Below are positions 47,029 through 55,600 of a stretch of DNA of 64,000 nt, in pieces (the stretch's first letter is position 1; the number at the start of each line of letters is the position of its first letter). Both the position numbers and the translations under genes were made by a program. Under the pieces are notes generated by a model that searched no databases, was not told the DNA's origin, and was given only the letters and a program-made list of their open reading frames with translations. Origin of the DNA: Anthocerotibacter panamensis C109 (GTDB taxonomy: Bacteria > Cyanobacteriota > Cyanobacteriia > Gloeobacterales > Anthocerotibacteraceae); assembly GCF_018389385.1 (NCBI RefSeq), contig NZ_CP062698.1, positions 1,305,501-1,369,500 of the forward strand. The letters are read 5' to 3'.

Positions 47029-48180
47029 ATGACCGACGTGGTGAGAAGGCGGTTCCAAGCTCAAACCGGGCAAGCCCCGGACATAGGCGAGCCGGTCGAG
47101 GACCGAGCGCAGGTCGATGTAGCCCTGCACTCGGTCCACAAAAAGTTTGGAGACTACGTTGCCCTAGAGCGAATTGATCTACAGGTCCGCCGGGGCGAAT
47201 TTTTTAGTTTGCTTGGCCCCTCCGGTTGCGGCAAAACTACGCTCCTGCGTATCCTCTCCGGGCTGGAGGTCGCAGACCGGGGGGAGGTGCTGATCCGAGG
47301 GAAAGACGTGGGGAGTCTGCCTGCCCATCAGCGCAGCGTCAATACTGTTTTTCAGAGCTATGCCCTCTTCCCTCATCTGGATGTCGCCCAAAACGTCGGA
47401 TTCGGGCTCAAGATGCGTAAGCTCCCAGCCAAGACGATCCAAGAAAAAGTCGCTGCCACGCTAGAACTGGTGGAAATCAGCCCTTTCGCTCGCCGCAAAC
47501 CCCACGAACTCTCTGGGGGACAACGCCAACGGGTCGCCCTAGCGCGCGCCCTGGTCAACGAACCAGAAGTCCTGCTGTTGGATGAACCGCTCTCAGCCCT
47601 CGATGCCCGCCTGCGCAAACAGATCCAAGGGGAGTTGGTCCATCTACAACGCCGCCTCGGGCTGACCTTCATTTTTGTCACCCATGACCAGGAAGAGGCG
47701 TTGGTCCTCAGCGACCGGATCGCTGTGATGCGCTCGGGGCGCATTGAGCAGATGGGTCCGGCCTACGAGGTCTATGAGCGGCCCCAGACTCCTTTTGTGG
47801 CAAGCTTTATGGGTGCAAGTAACCTCCTGGAAGGGCTGGTACTTGGCCTGGAGCGGGTGCAGACAGCTCTGGGGGAGTTGGTGGTACGCGACAGCCTCCC
47901 TAGCCAAGGTTCTGTGCAACTTGCGCTACGCCCGGAGAAGATTCGCCTTGCGGTCCAGGGCTTTGGCGACTGGCCCAATCAGGTGCCCTCTAGGGTGGTG
48001 GATCTGGTCTATACCGGGGCGCAAAATCAGTATGTCCTGAGCACGCCTGGAGGCTTGCGGCTCCAGGCCAGTACGATGAATGCGGATATCCAGCATCAGG
48101 GCTTCGACCTTGGGGACGAGGTTATCGCTCACCTGCCCCCAAACAGCCTGATCCGTGTCACGGAACCCACCTATGGCTAA
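47029..48180 (+). CDS. potA: Polyamine-type ABC transporter ATP-binding protein
   Basis: A 383-residue PotA-like ATPase. Walker A LLGPSGCGKTTLLRILSG (about residues 62-79), signature LSGGQRQRVALARALVNEPE, Walker B VLLLDEPLSALDAR and the H-loop FIFVTHDQEEALVLSD, followed by a TOBE domain (LRPEKIRLAVQG). The ATG at 47029 gives a short N-terminal extension. It overlaps potB by 8 nt and, with potC, forms a three-gene operon importing spermidine/putrescine or a related solute. No periplasmic binding protein gene is in the operon. Confidence 0.9.
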   Translation: MTDVVRRRFQAQTGQAPDIGEPVEDRAQVDVALHSVHKKFGDYVALERIDLQVRRGEFFSLLGPSGCGKTTLLRILSGLEVADRGEVLIRGKDVGSLPAHQRSVNTVFQSYALFPHLDVAQNVGFGLKMRKLPAKTIQEKVAATLELVEISPFARRKPHELSGGQRQRVALARALVNEPEVLLLDEPLSALDARLRKQIQGELVHLQRRLGLTFIFVTHDQEEALVLSDRIAVMRSGRIEQMGPAYEVYERPQTPFVASFMGASNLLEGLVLGLERVQTALGELVVRDSLPSQGSVQLALRPEKIRLAVQGFGDWPNQVPSRVVDLVYTGAQNQYVLSTPGGLRLQASTMNADIQHQGFDLGDEVIAHLPPNSLIRVTEPTYG

Positions 48181-49102
48181 AACGACCCTGCGCCCGCCCG
48201 AAGTCCGGGGTGGAGAAGTCTTGACCCCTGGTAAAGAACTGAGCTTGAGCGCACTGTTTGCGGGGCCGGGGGTATTGTGGATTGCGCTTTTACTGTTGTT
48301 GCCGGGGTTAGTCTTGCTCCTGTGCAGCTTCTTGAGCCGGGGGGATTTTGGAGAGGTGGAATTCCCGTTGACCTGGGATAACTACCTGCGCTTCATGGGC
48401 TACGGTCCTCTGGGCTGGACCCCGGTGTACTGGGAAATTGTCTGGCGCAGCCTCGTCATGGCGGTGGGGACGACTTTGCTCTGTGCGGTGCTCGCCTATC
48501 CCTTGGCCTTTTTCATCGCAGCCCACCCTGAGCGCACCCGCAATCTGCTCCTGACGCTGGTCATCGTCCCCTTCTGGACCAATTTAGTCATCCGTACCTA
48601 CGCCTGGATGCTCATCTTTGCCCCTGAGGCATGGCCTGCTCAATTAGCTGCTCGTCTCGGGTTGACTCCCCCGGATACCGCCCTTTATCCCAGTGATTTT
48701 GCGGTCTATGTCGGGATGGTCAATGCTTTCTTGCCCTTTTTGGTGCTGCCGCTCTATACGGCGGTGGAGCGGCTGGACTGGACCCTGGTCGAGGCGGCAC
48801 AGGACCTCTATGCCAACCGTTGGCAGGTGTTTACCCAAGTGCTGCTCCCCCAGACTTTGCCGGGATTGGTGGCTGGATTGATCTTGGTCAGTGTCCCGGC
48901 TTTTGGGATGTTTGTGGTGCCGGACTTGCTGGGAGGGAGCAAGACAATTTTGATTGGCAACGCGATCCAGCAGCAGTTTGGGTCCAGTCTGGACTATCCT
49001 TTCGGTGCGGCTTTGAGTTTTCTGGTGACCAGCCTGACGCTGGCGGTGCTTTACGCCTACAGCCGCTACGCTGGGGAACGGGGTCTGAGAGACCTCATAT
49101 GA
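48173..49102 (+). CDS. potB: Polyamine-type ABC transporter permease PotB
   Basis: A protein of about 309 residues with six membrane spans (WIALLLLLPGLVLLLCSFLS, then LCAVLAYPLAFFIAAHPERT and others) and the EAA loop LVEAAQDLYANRWQVFTQVL (about 205-224) that contacts PotA. The KTILIGNAIQQQFGSSLDYP stretch is typical of PotB/PotH. The ATG at 48173 is used; a frame from 48155 adds six unconserved residues. The start overlaps the potA end and the stop overlaps potC as ATGA. Confidence 0.9.
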   Translation: MAKTTLRPPEVRGGEVLTPGKELSLSALFAGPGVLWIALLLLLPGLVLLLCSFLSRGDFGEVEFPLTWDNYLRFMGYGPLGWTPVYWEIVWRSLVMAVGTTLLCAVLAYPLAFFIAAHPERTRNLLLTLVIVPFWTNLVIRTYAWMLIFAPEAWPAQLAARLGLTPPDTALYPSDFAVYVGMVNAFLPFLVLPLYTAVERLDWTLVEAAQDLYANRWQVFTQVLLPQTLPGLVAGLILVSVPAFGMFVVPDLLGGSKTILIGNAIQQQFGSSLDYPFGAALSFLVTSLTLAVLYAYSRYAGERGLRDLI

Positions 49103-49893
49103 AGCGTGCACCCTCGCTCTTGCTCAGCTTGACGGGCTATGGCGTCTATTTATTTTTGTACCTGCCGGTTTTGGTGATTGTGGCGTATTCCTTTAATCGC
49201 GCCTCCTACGGCGTAACCTGGACCGGCTTCACCTTCGCTTGGTACGAGAAACTTTGGGTCAATGAAATGATCCGCTCTGCCAGCATCAATACCTTGGTCT
49301 TGGCTGTGGTCAGTACCGCCATCGCCACCCTCTTGGGGTCTTTGTTGGGCTATGGGCTCCAGCGTTACCGTTTTGCGGGCAAGCAGCTCTTTCTGGGGGC
49401 GATGTACATGCCCGTGATTGTGCCGGATATTATTCTGGCGATTGCCCTGTTGTTGTTTTATAAAGTGGTCCGTCAGTACACTGGCCTCTTCGAACTCAAC
49501 CTGCTGACGATGGTCCTCGCCCATGTGACCTTCCAGATCTCGTTTGTCGCGATTGTTGTCCGCAGCCGGATCGTAGCCCTTGACCCTGCTTTGGAGGAGG
49601 CCGCCCGCGACCTTTATGCCAGTACCTGGGCCACCCTCCGCTATGTGACCTTGCCCTTGATTTTTCCGGGAATCCTGGCTGGAGCCCTCCTCGCCTTAAC
49701 GCTCTCCATCGATGATTTTGTCGTCTCTTTTTTCACCAGCGGCCCCGATAGCACTACCCTGCCGATCCTGATCTACAGCACCGTGCGCCGGGGCGTAACG
49801 CCTGAGATGAATGCCCTCTCCACGGTGATTGTTTTGGTGACGATGGTGACGGTCTTTGGGGCGAATTTTTTGGGCCGGCGCAGGGTTCCTTAA
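49099..49893 (+). CDS. potC: Polyamine-type ABC transporter permease PotC
   Basis: A 264-residue partner permease with six membrane spans and the EAA loop LEEAARDLYASTWATLRYVT. YLPVLVIVAYSFNRASYGVT and the DDFVVSFFTSGPDSTTLPI block are the PotC/PotI signature. The ATG at 49099 overlaps the potB stop (ATGA), fixing the start; an alternative longer frame covers the end of potB in another frame. The stop abuts the convergent hypothetical gene at 49890. Confidence 0.92.
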   Translation: MKRAPSLLLSLTGYGVYLFLYLPVLVIVAYSFNRASYGVTWTGFTFAWYEKLWVNEMIRSASINTLVLAVVSTAIATLLGSLLGYGLQRYRFAGKQLFLGAMYMPVIVPDIILAIALLLFYKVVRQYTGLFELNLLTMVLAHVTFQISFVAIVVRSRIVALDPALEEAARDLYASTWATLRYVTLPLIFPGILAGALLALTLSIDDFVVSFFTSGPDSTTLPILIYSTVRRGVTPEMNALSTVIVLVTMVTVFGANFLGRRRVP

Positions 49894-50390
49894 GTTTCTT
49901 GGGCTTGCGATAGTTCCAGGGTCAAAAACACCAACCGCATCCACTGATTTAAGATCGCAGCCTCCCCCACGGGCCGCTGTGATCCGCCTGTCTCTAAGAC
50001 CAGTTCTAGCTTGAGCCGCTCCAGACTATAGCCCGCCCGATATGCCTCCACCACGCCCACGACCAATTCCTGGAGCCCTTCTGCTTCCGGTAGCGTACTG
50101 GTTGGTAGGTCTATTCCCTCCAGGTAGCACAACGTCATATAGACCAGCGTCAGCCAGATCGTCCGAATTTGGGTCTCCTCTCCCGGTAGACCCAAGGGGT
50201 CCGCCTCCGAGCCCTGATGAGCCAGCAACTCTAGATTGAGCGCAACCAAGCTATATCCCAAATGATAGGCGTCAATACCCGCTTGGATAAACTGCTGGAG
50301 CGCACTGATGTAGCCCTCGCCAATCCCCTGGCTATATAAGAGCAGCCATGCCTGCCGAAAGGATGCCTCTAGTTGTTCCACGAGGGCCAT
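49890..50390 (-). CDS. Internally duplicated helical protein of unknown function
   Basis: A 166-residue soluble protein. GAGGAG before the ATG supports the start. Two related halves are visible: AGIDAYHLGYSLVALNLELL with TQIRTIWLTLVYMTL (about residues 32-87), and VVEAYRAGYSLERLKLELVL with AILNQWMRLVFLTLEL (about 112-160). Each half holds a Tyr/Gly-containing helix and a hydrophobic helix ending in Thr-Leu. No family is recognised. It converges with potC, overlapping by 4 bp at the stops. Confidence 0.65.
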   Translation of the reverse strand: MALVEQLEASFRQAWLLLYSQGIGEGYISALQQFIQAGIDAYHLGYSLVALNLELLAHQGSEADPLGLPGEETQIRTIWLTLVYMTLCYLEGIDLPTSTLPEAEGLQELVVGVVEAYRAGYSLERLKLELVLETGGSQRPVGEAAILNQWMRLVFLTLELSQAQET

Positions 50391-50443
50391 GTCTTCTCCT
50401 CAAAACCCGCATACGCACAGCTTAACGGCTCTTCCCTGCTCCT

Positions 50444-51361
50444 TCAGCGGACATTGGTGGAGTCAAAAATACGGTCAGCATTCCCGACCACAAAGCCCTG
50501 ATAGTAGGAAGTCCATTGTCCATCGGCTTGCTGACCGGGCAAGGGATGGCGGAAGGCGAATTCCACATAGGCGTAGGGCAACTCCTGATAGCCTTCCTGA
50601 AAGAGTACAGCCATTCCGGTAGCCCGCGTGGAACTCTGTTCGAGACCGCTTTGGGGTGTGCCCTTAATGAGCCCGCCGCTCAAGTTCATCGGGACCTGCA
50701 AGTGCTCGGTCAGAAATTTGTTGAATGCCTGCAAGGAAGGAAAACGCCGCATCAGGTGGACGCTCACCGTAAAGTGATTCACCCGATTCCCAAAAGCCAA
50801 CGTCCACGCCGCATATTCGCTCTGTTGGAGCAAACGTTGGTAGTCTGCAAAGGTGGGCCGCTGCCAGGGTCGTCCCGCTAGATAGCCGAGGATTTCGGCG
50901 GCGAGTTGCTCCCCTGCCTTGAGATCTCCTGCTCTGGTCTGAAGCTGGAGGTGCTCCATACGAGCGAGGGGGGTCGCACTCAAGGAGTCCGTATACTTGG
51001 CTAAGGTCGCCTGGAAGTCTGCCGAGAAACGGGCCGGGATGAGTTCACTGACAAAGATTTTGGGGAGCATGGTGTAGACTGCCGCCTCATGGGGTGGCTC
51101 CATCCAAAACGCTTGGAGTTGTTTATCCTCAAAATAAAGATCCTCACGTCGGACATAGCCCAACAGCTCAAACAGACGCTGTAGTACCCCCGCACCGCAA
51201 GCAGCGCCGGGGAGGGTACGAAAGGCTATATGGTCCTCGATCCAGGGCTCCCCCTGCCCCCGCAAAACGTCCTCAATGGCCGGGACCAGCGCGACTCGCG
51301 CCCGATATTCCTGCCACAGTTGGGTAAATACTTGGCTACGCACCCTGGCTAGCGCCGACAT
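50444..51361 (-). CDS. DUF1338 domain protein (2-oxoadipate dioxygenase/decarboxylase-like)
   Basis: A protein of about 305 residues belonging to the DUF1338 family, whose characterised bacterial members (HglS) convert 2-oxoadipate to D-2-hydroxyglutarate with a non-haem iron. DHIAFRTLPGAACGAG (His about residue 44) contains the first metal ligand, YFEDKQLQAFWMEPPHE and KIFVSELIPARFS match the fold, and RVNHFTVSVHLMRRF (His) is the second ligand. GGGAG before the ATG at 51361 supports this start over the one at 51394. It lies 53 bp upstream of the duplicated hypothetical gene on the same strand. Confidence 0.82.
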   Translation of the reverse strand: MSALARVRSQVFTQLWQEYRARVALVPAIEDVLRGQGEPWIEDHIAFRTLPGAACGAGVLQRLFELLGYVRREDLYFEDKQLQAFWMEPPHEAAVYTMLPKIFVSELIPARFSADFQATLAKYTDSLSATPLARMEHLQLQTRAGDLKAGEQLAAEILGYLAGRPWQRPTFADYQRLLQQSEYAAWTLAFGNRVNHFTVSVHLMRRFPSLQAFNKFLTEHLQVPMNLSGGLIKGTPQSGLEQSSTRATGMAVLFQEGYQELPYAYVEFAFRHPLPGQQADGQWTSYYQGFVVGNADRIFDSTNVR

Positions 51362-51574
51362 AATCGCTCCCAAACTGCTTCTATTGTCAACCAAATTGGG
51401 CTTCTGGCATACCGCCTCTATCTCAAGATAGAGCCTCCGCCACGAAGACCGGGCGCTGACTGAAAATACTTAGCTCTTGCGATAGAGCGCACGCACCCCC
51501 GACTAAGCCTTAAATGAGGGCCGTTTCGTATTTTGACCGCCGGGAGCATTCATCAACTCCCTAAAGGAGGAATC

Positions 51575-51946
51575 TTGCCTAAACTGCTGGTGATCTTATT
51601 TGTGCTTTGTACCCAAGCTGCCTTCTCCCAATCACTCTTAGAAAAAGCATCTTGCCCCCCAGACGACATCAGTATCCTCAAGCCCCAAGAACAAAAATAT
51701 GTCCTAGCTGTCAGGATGCTAGCTGCACAAAATGTAGCCGGTATGCGAGAAATGGACACCCGGAGTCTGGATTACGAACTGTTAGATCTCGGCTATTCTT
51801 TTTGTCGAGTTTTTAAACGCAAGCTCCTCGTCAATACCGTAGCCCGCAGCATCGGTGCGTCTATGACAGACCATGAGATGCGGACTTATATCTGGATCGC
51901 AACCCTGAGCGCCCAGCAATATCTCTGTCCCCTCCCGGAGTCGTAG
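51575..51946 (+). CDS. Secreted small protein resembling DUF732, TTG start
   Basis: 123 residues. AAAGGAGG followed by AATC and a TTG fixes an unusual start at 51575; the frame opens further upstream without a site. The product has a signal peptide (PKLLVILFVLCTQAAFSQ). The mature part has the DUF732-like layout: a helical YVLAVRMLAAQ stretch, LLDLGYSFCRVFKRK with a central Cys, and the closing SAQQYLCPLPES with a second Cys, which probably form a disulfide. Function is not known; the family is not certain. Confidence 0.62.
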   Translation: MPKLLVILFVLCTQAAFSQSLLEKASCPPDDISILKPQEQKYVLAVRMLAAQNVAGMREMDTRSLDYELLDLGYSFCRVFKRKLLVNTVARSIGASMTDHEMRTYIWIATLSAQQYLCPLPES

Positions 51947-52125
51947 GACGCGCCCGCCTCTGTATCGGTGGTTCTACCGTCAGAGAGACGGCAATACCGT
52001 TATGCAGTTGAGAATAGAGAGCGTAGCCGTATTGCCTTTTCCTAAAAAAAATCGCAGTAGGCATCGGCTACAGGGAAGCAAGCCGACTACAACCTGTCAA
52101 GTATCCACTATTGGAGGCAACACCC

Positions 52126-52611
52126 ATGACCATGATTCCCTGGCGACCCGCGCGCGAAATCGAGCGCTGGGAGCCTTTACGAGAGTTTCAAGGCTTGCGG
52201 CGCGAGATGGAGCGGCTGTGGGACCGCTTCAGCCGGTTTGATCAGATCCTCCCCTTCGAGGATCGTGGCTTCACGGAGCTTTCCACTTGGCCCACTGTCG
52301 AGTTGGATGAGACAGAAGATGCCGTACAACTGCGGGTTGAAATTCCAGGATTAGAAGCCAAGGACTTGGATATCCAAGTCGCTGAGGACTCCGTCTCGAT
52401 CCGCGGGGAACGTAGGTCCGAGCGCAGGGCTGAAGAGTTTGGCATGATGCGCTCAGAGTTCTACTATGGCAGGTTTGAACGAATCATCCCCCTGCCGGTG
52501 GCAGTTAAGAGCGACCAAGCCCGAGCCGAATACAAAAATGGCATCCTGGAAATCAATCTGCCGAAAACCGAAGAGCAGCGGCGAAAAGCCATTAAAGTCC
52601 CGATAAGCTGA
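52126..52611 (+). CDS. Small heat shock protein (Hsp20/alpha-crystallin)
   Basis: A 161-residue chaperone that holds unfolding proteins in oligomeric assemblies. An N-terminal Arg/Glu/Trp-rich arm is followed by the alpha-crystallin domain: TVELDETEDAVQLRVEIPGL, the EAKDLDIQVAEDSVSIRGER block, and EYKNGILEINLPKTEEQR, which includes the A-x-x-x-n-G-v-L motif. The C-terminal IKVPIS carries the I-x-V/P-type anchoring motif. GGAGG lies before the ATG at 52126. No CIRCE element was found upstream. Confidence 0.94.
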   Translation: MTMIPWRPAREIERWEPLREFQGLRREMERLWDRFSRFDQILPFEDRGFTELSTWPTVELDETEDAVQLRVEIPGLEAKDLDIQVAEDSVSIRGERRSERRAEEFGMMRSEFYYGRFERIIPLPVAVKSDQARAEYKNGILEINLPKTEEQRRKAIKVPIS

Positions 52612-52675
52612 AGGCGGTTCGCCCCACTGAGGCAGTATGCGGGGGCTAAAAGACCAACCGGAAAGGGTGAGTGCC

Positions 52676-53350
52676 ATGGTTACACAGGTTGTACGGTTTC
52701 GTGACCGCAGTGAGGCAGGCCAACTGCTGGCCCAAGCGCTCCTGGACTATGCCCATCGTCCGAAAGTGCTGGTGCTGGGGCTCCCTCGTGGCGGTGTGCC
52801 GGTGGCCTTTGAAGTGGCGCAGACCCTTGCGGTACCCCTTGATATCTGTCTGGTGCGAAAACTGGGCGTACCTTATCACCCGGAGCTAGCCATGGGAGCG
52901 ATTGCTCCGGGGGGCGTGATGGTGCTCAATCGGGGGGTGGTGAAAGAGTTGGACCTCTCGCGGGCGGTGATCGATCAGGTGGCTGCTCGGGAGCGCCGGG
53001 AGTTAGAGCGGCGCGAACGTGCTTATCGAGGCGACCGTCCGCTCCCTGAGGTGCGTCAGCGCACCGTGATCCTCGTTGATGACGGCGTGGCTACCGGGTC
53101 CACGCTCCACGCCGCTATCGCTACCTTGCACAAGCAGCAGCCTGCCCAGATTATTGTGGCGGTTCCGGTCGGACCTCCTACGGTTTTTGCGGAGTTTGGT
53201 ACGGAGGCAGACCGGGTGGTTTGCCTCCTCACCCCGGAGCCCCTCCATGCCATTGGTCTTTGGTACGAAGACTTTTCTCAGACCAGTGACGAGGAGGTAC
53301 GCGCCCTACTCGCTCGCTCGGAACTCCCCGTTCAACATGGCAATCTATAG
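52676..53350 (+). CDS. Phosphoribosyltransferase-fold protein
   Basis: A protein of about 224 residues with the type I PRTase core. VLGLPRGGVPVAFEVAQTLA (about 35-54) contains the hood/loop I region, VRKLGVPYHPELAMGAIAPG follows, and TVILVDDGVATGSTLHAAIA (about 130-149) is the PRPP-binding motif. The family (often annotated as phosphoribosyltransferase next to Hsp20, dienelactone hydrolase or erythromycin esterase genes) has no confirmed substrate. The ATG at 52676 has GGAAAGG upstream. It follows the Hsp20 gene by 64 bp. Confidence 0.88.
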   Translation: MVTQVVRFRDRSEAGQLLAQALLDYAHRPKVLVLGLPRGGVPVAFEVAQTLAVPLDICLVRKLGVPYHPELAMGAIAPGGVMVLNRGVVKELDLSRAVIDQVAARERRELERRERAYRGDRPLPEVRQRTVILVDDGVATGSTLHAAIATLHKQQPAQIIVAVPVGPPTVFAEFGTEADRVVCLLTPEPLHAIGLWYEDFSQTSDEEVRALLARSELPVQHGNL

Positions 53351-53449
53351 CCGCAAACCACAGCCGCAAACCACTTACGGCTCAAAGAGGCTTGCTATAG
53401 CTGGCTGAGACTGGTTGCACTGCTAACGGCGCGGTTGCTTGGGTCGTAC

Positions 53450-53468
53450 TGTACAATATTTCGTACAT
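53450..53468. promoter_or_regulatory. YefM-type operator (TGTACA core and second half-site)
   Basis: TGTACA (53450-53455) is followed at 7-nt spacing by GTACAT (53463-53468). YefM antitoxins bind TGTACA-core palindromes in their own promoters, and this pair lies 20 nt upstream of the antitoxin ATG. The site would give repression by the YefM-YoeB complex. Confidence 0.65.
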
Positions 53469-53487
53469 ATCCAGGAACTTTACGAAA

Positions 53488-53739
53488 ATGGACGCCATCA
53501 CCTATTCGGCTGCCCGCGCCAACCTAGCAAGCACAATGGACAAGGTTTGCGAAGACCATGAGCCATTGATCATCACGCGCAACGGACGACAGTCCGTCGT
53601 CATGCTGTCGCTCGAAGATTACAACGCTCTTGAAGAAACTGTGTACCTGCTCCGCAGCCCGGAAAACGCAAAGCGCCTTCTCTCCGCCGTGGAAGACCTA
53701 GCACGCGGTCGCGGTAAAGAACAGAAGCTGGTGAAGTGA
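53488..53739 (+). CDS. yefM: Type II antitoxin YefM (Phd/YefM family)
   Basis: 83 residues. The N-terminal Phd/YefM DNA-binding fold is clear: DAITYSAARANLASTMDKVC, then EPLIITRNGRQSVVMLSLED, then a flexible Leu/Arg-rich C-terminus (LRSPENAKRLLSAVEDLARG) that wraps the toxin. AGGAA precedes the ATG. The stop overlaps the yoeB start by 4 nt. The TGTACA sites upstream fit autoregulation. Confidence 0.94.
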   Translation: MDAITYSAARANLASTMDKVCEDHEPLIITRNGRQSVVMLSLEDYNALEETVYLLRSPENAKRLLSAVEDLARGRGKEQKLVK

Positions 53740-53990
53740 AGTTGATCTTCGCCGAACAGTCTTGGGAAGACTACCTGCACTGGCAACAACTCGACAAGCG
53801 CATAGTGAAGCGCATCAATGAATTGATTGAAGCAACCATGCGCGATCCATTTGTGGGGATTGGAAAACCTGAACCCTTGAAACACGCGCTGGCTGGGTAT
53901 TGGTCCCGTCGGATTACCGAAGAGCACCGGATGGTCTATAAAGCCGAGCGGGACGCTCTGCTCATTGCTCAACTTCGGTATCACTACTGA
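53736..53990 (+). CDS. yoeB: Type II toxin YoeB (mRNA interferase)
   Basis: 84 residues, exactly the length of E. coli YoeB, with the catalytic residues Glu46 (GIGKPEPLKH), Arg65 (EEHRMVYK), His83 and Tyr84 (RYHY end) all in place. It cleaves ribosome-bound mRNA when freed from YefM. The ATG overlaps the antitoxin stop. All active-site residues are intact, so it is probably functional. Confidence 0.95.
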   Translation: MKLIFAEQSWEDYLHWQQLDKRIVKRINELIEATMRDPFVGIGKPEPLKHALAGYWSRRITEEHRMVYKAERDALLIAQLRYHY

Positions 53991-54047
53991 CCTGTCTGCG
54001 GTGCCCTAACAAATCATAGATTCGCGGTGAAGTCCTCTACCGAGACC

Positions 54048-54281
54048 TCAGCTTGCCTCCAGAGTCCACCCCAATGCCCAGCCAATGCAGCGACGAAGCA
54101 CTACCACCAAGTAAATGAACTCCATGCTCAGACGGATATAGGTGATATCTGAGATTCACGTTCTCCAGCGCCAACTGACCGGCCATCCGCTCCAGCTCAG
54201 CAATACGGGCTTCGGGTAAGTATTACCGTTACCTTGGAACGCTTTCTCAGCGTACTGTTGGTGCTGCTTTTGCCAGTTGGC
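54048..54281 (-). pseudogene. Decayed IS3-family transposase fragment
   Basis: Read on the minus strand in three frames, pieces of an IS3-type transposase appear in order: NWQKQHQQYAEKAFQGNG (OrfA region), then after a frameshift PEARIAELERMAGQLALENV (the OrfA leucine-zipper end), then after another shift and an internal deletion DITYIRLSMEFIYLVVVLRR with CIGWALGWTLEAS, the start of the OrfB DDE integrase core. No full open frame and no terminal inverted repeats were found. It is the only trace of an insertion sequence in the window and lies between the toxin-antitoxin pair and sat. Confidence 0.75.
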
Positions 54282-54290
54282 AATACAACA

Positions 54291-54310
54291 ATAGGGGCCA
54301 CAGCCCCTAT
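54291..54310 (-). terminator. Hairpin downstream of sat
   Basis: ATAGGGGC and GCCCCTAT form a perfect 8-bp stem with a CACA loop, 18 nt beyond the sat stop. On the minus strand it is followed by TGTTGTATTG, a weak T-rich tail. It probably ends the sat transcript. Confidence 0.6.
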
Positions 54311-54328
54311 CTCTATGCCCTCGGAGAT

Positions 54329-55492
54329 CTATCCCTTAGGCTGCATCGCTTCGATCAGGATCTTGGCGACTTCGGGGCGACTAAACTCTGGGGGGGGCGT
54401 TTCTCCGCGCCGGAGCATCTCCCGGACTTTGGTTCCTGACAGGTGAATCCGGTCTTCTTTGGCGGAAGGACTGGTTTTGGGGGTCGCCATGCCTTGGGTA
54501 AGCTTGCAGTAGAAGGCGTGCTCGAACATCATCGGGCGGATACCCAACTCCTCCGGGCTAAACTCATCGAAGATGTACTGGGCATCGTAGGTACCGTAGT
54601 AGTCGCCGACCCCGGCATGGTCACGGCCTACAATGAAGTGGGTGCAGCCATAATTTTTGCGGATCAGGCTATGGAAGATAGCTTCGCGGGGACCCGCATA
54701 ACGCATGGCGGCGGGCAGGATAGCGAGGATGACCCGATTCTGGGGGTAGTAGCGCTCCAGCAAAACTTCGTAGCAGCGCATCCGCACATCTGCCGGGATA
54801 TCGTCTTCTTTTGTCGCACCCACTAGCGGATGTAGAAATAGACCATCTACGGTCTCTAAGGCACACTTTTGGATGTACTCGTGGGCGCGGTGAATGGGGT
54901 TACGCGTCTGGAAACCAACCACTGTCTTCCAGCCTTTAGCGACAAAAGCGGCGCGCGACGCAGCAGGGTCCACCTGATAGCTAGGAAATTCGGGGTGGGG
55001 CTTGCGCTCGAAGAGCCAGACAGGGCCAGCTAGATTGACCTCCCCCTGGTCATAGATGACTTTGACACCGGGGTGCTTCTCATCGGTGGTGCGGTAGACT
55101 TTGGCTGCTTCGCGGGTCTTGTCGTAGGTAAATTTCCCCGTCAACTCCAATACACCGACCCACGCTCCATGCGGCGTCAGGAGGGCTAGGGTTTCGCCAA
55201 GTTCCAGCGTATCCGCAAGGGCCGTACTGACGGGAAGAGTGATGGGGATCGACCAAACTGGACCACTCGCTAAGTGCATCGTCTCAACGACGCTGTCGTA
55301 GTCCGCCTCGTCCATGAACCCTGTCAGAGGCGAGAAGCCACCAATCGCGATCATCTCCAGATCACTGAGGGCACGCTGGCTGAGGGAGATGGTTTTGAGG
55401 TGGACTTTTTGACTGAAGAAGTTTGCGGACTGTTCTGGACTTGCCACACGGTTTATCAAAATCCCGCCGTGGGGGGCAATGGTCTGCTGCAT
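54329..55492 (-). CDS. sat: Sulfate adenylyltransferase (ATP sulfurylase)
   Basis: A protein of about 387 residues that forms APS from sulfate and ATP, the first step of sulfate assimilation. The active-site motifs [15 protein letters not shown] (about residues 188-202) and [17 protein letters not shown] are intact, and [15 protein letters not shown]-type and [20 protein letters not shown] blocks match the monomeric Sat family. The ATG at 55492 is preferred because it has AAGG upstream; one seven codons earlier (55513) is possible. No cysNC genes are nearby, consistent with the cyanobacterial Sat route. Confidence 0.95.
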   Translation of the reverse strand: MQQTIAPHGGILINRVASPEQSANFFSQKVHLKTISLSQRALSDLEMIAIGGFSPLTGFMDEADYDSVVETMHLASGPVWSIPITLPVSTALADTLELGETLALLTPHGAWVGVLELTGKFTYDKTREAAKVYRTTDEKHPGVKVIYDQGEVNLAGPVWLFERKPHPEFPSYQVDPAASRAAFVAKGWKTVVGFQTRNPIHRAHEYIQKCALETVDGLFLHPLVGATKEDDIPADVRMRCYEVLLERYYPQNRVILAILPAAMRYAGPREAIFHSLIRKNYGCTHFIVGRDHAGVGDYYGTYDAQYIFDEFSPEELGIRPMMFEHAFYCKLTQGMATPKTSPSAKEDRIHLSGTKVREMLRRGETPPPEFSRPEVAKILIEAMQPKG

Positions 55493-55600
55493 AAGCGCCT
55501 TAGTTCCATCCATTCAGGTGTATTATGCCGCATCCTTGGGTTGGGTCCAACTTTTAGGAGTCAATGGATTTTCTGAATGTCCCCAGCCGTAAGCCTCTTT

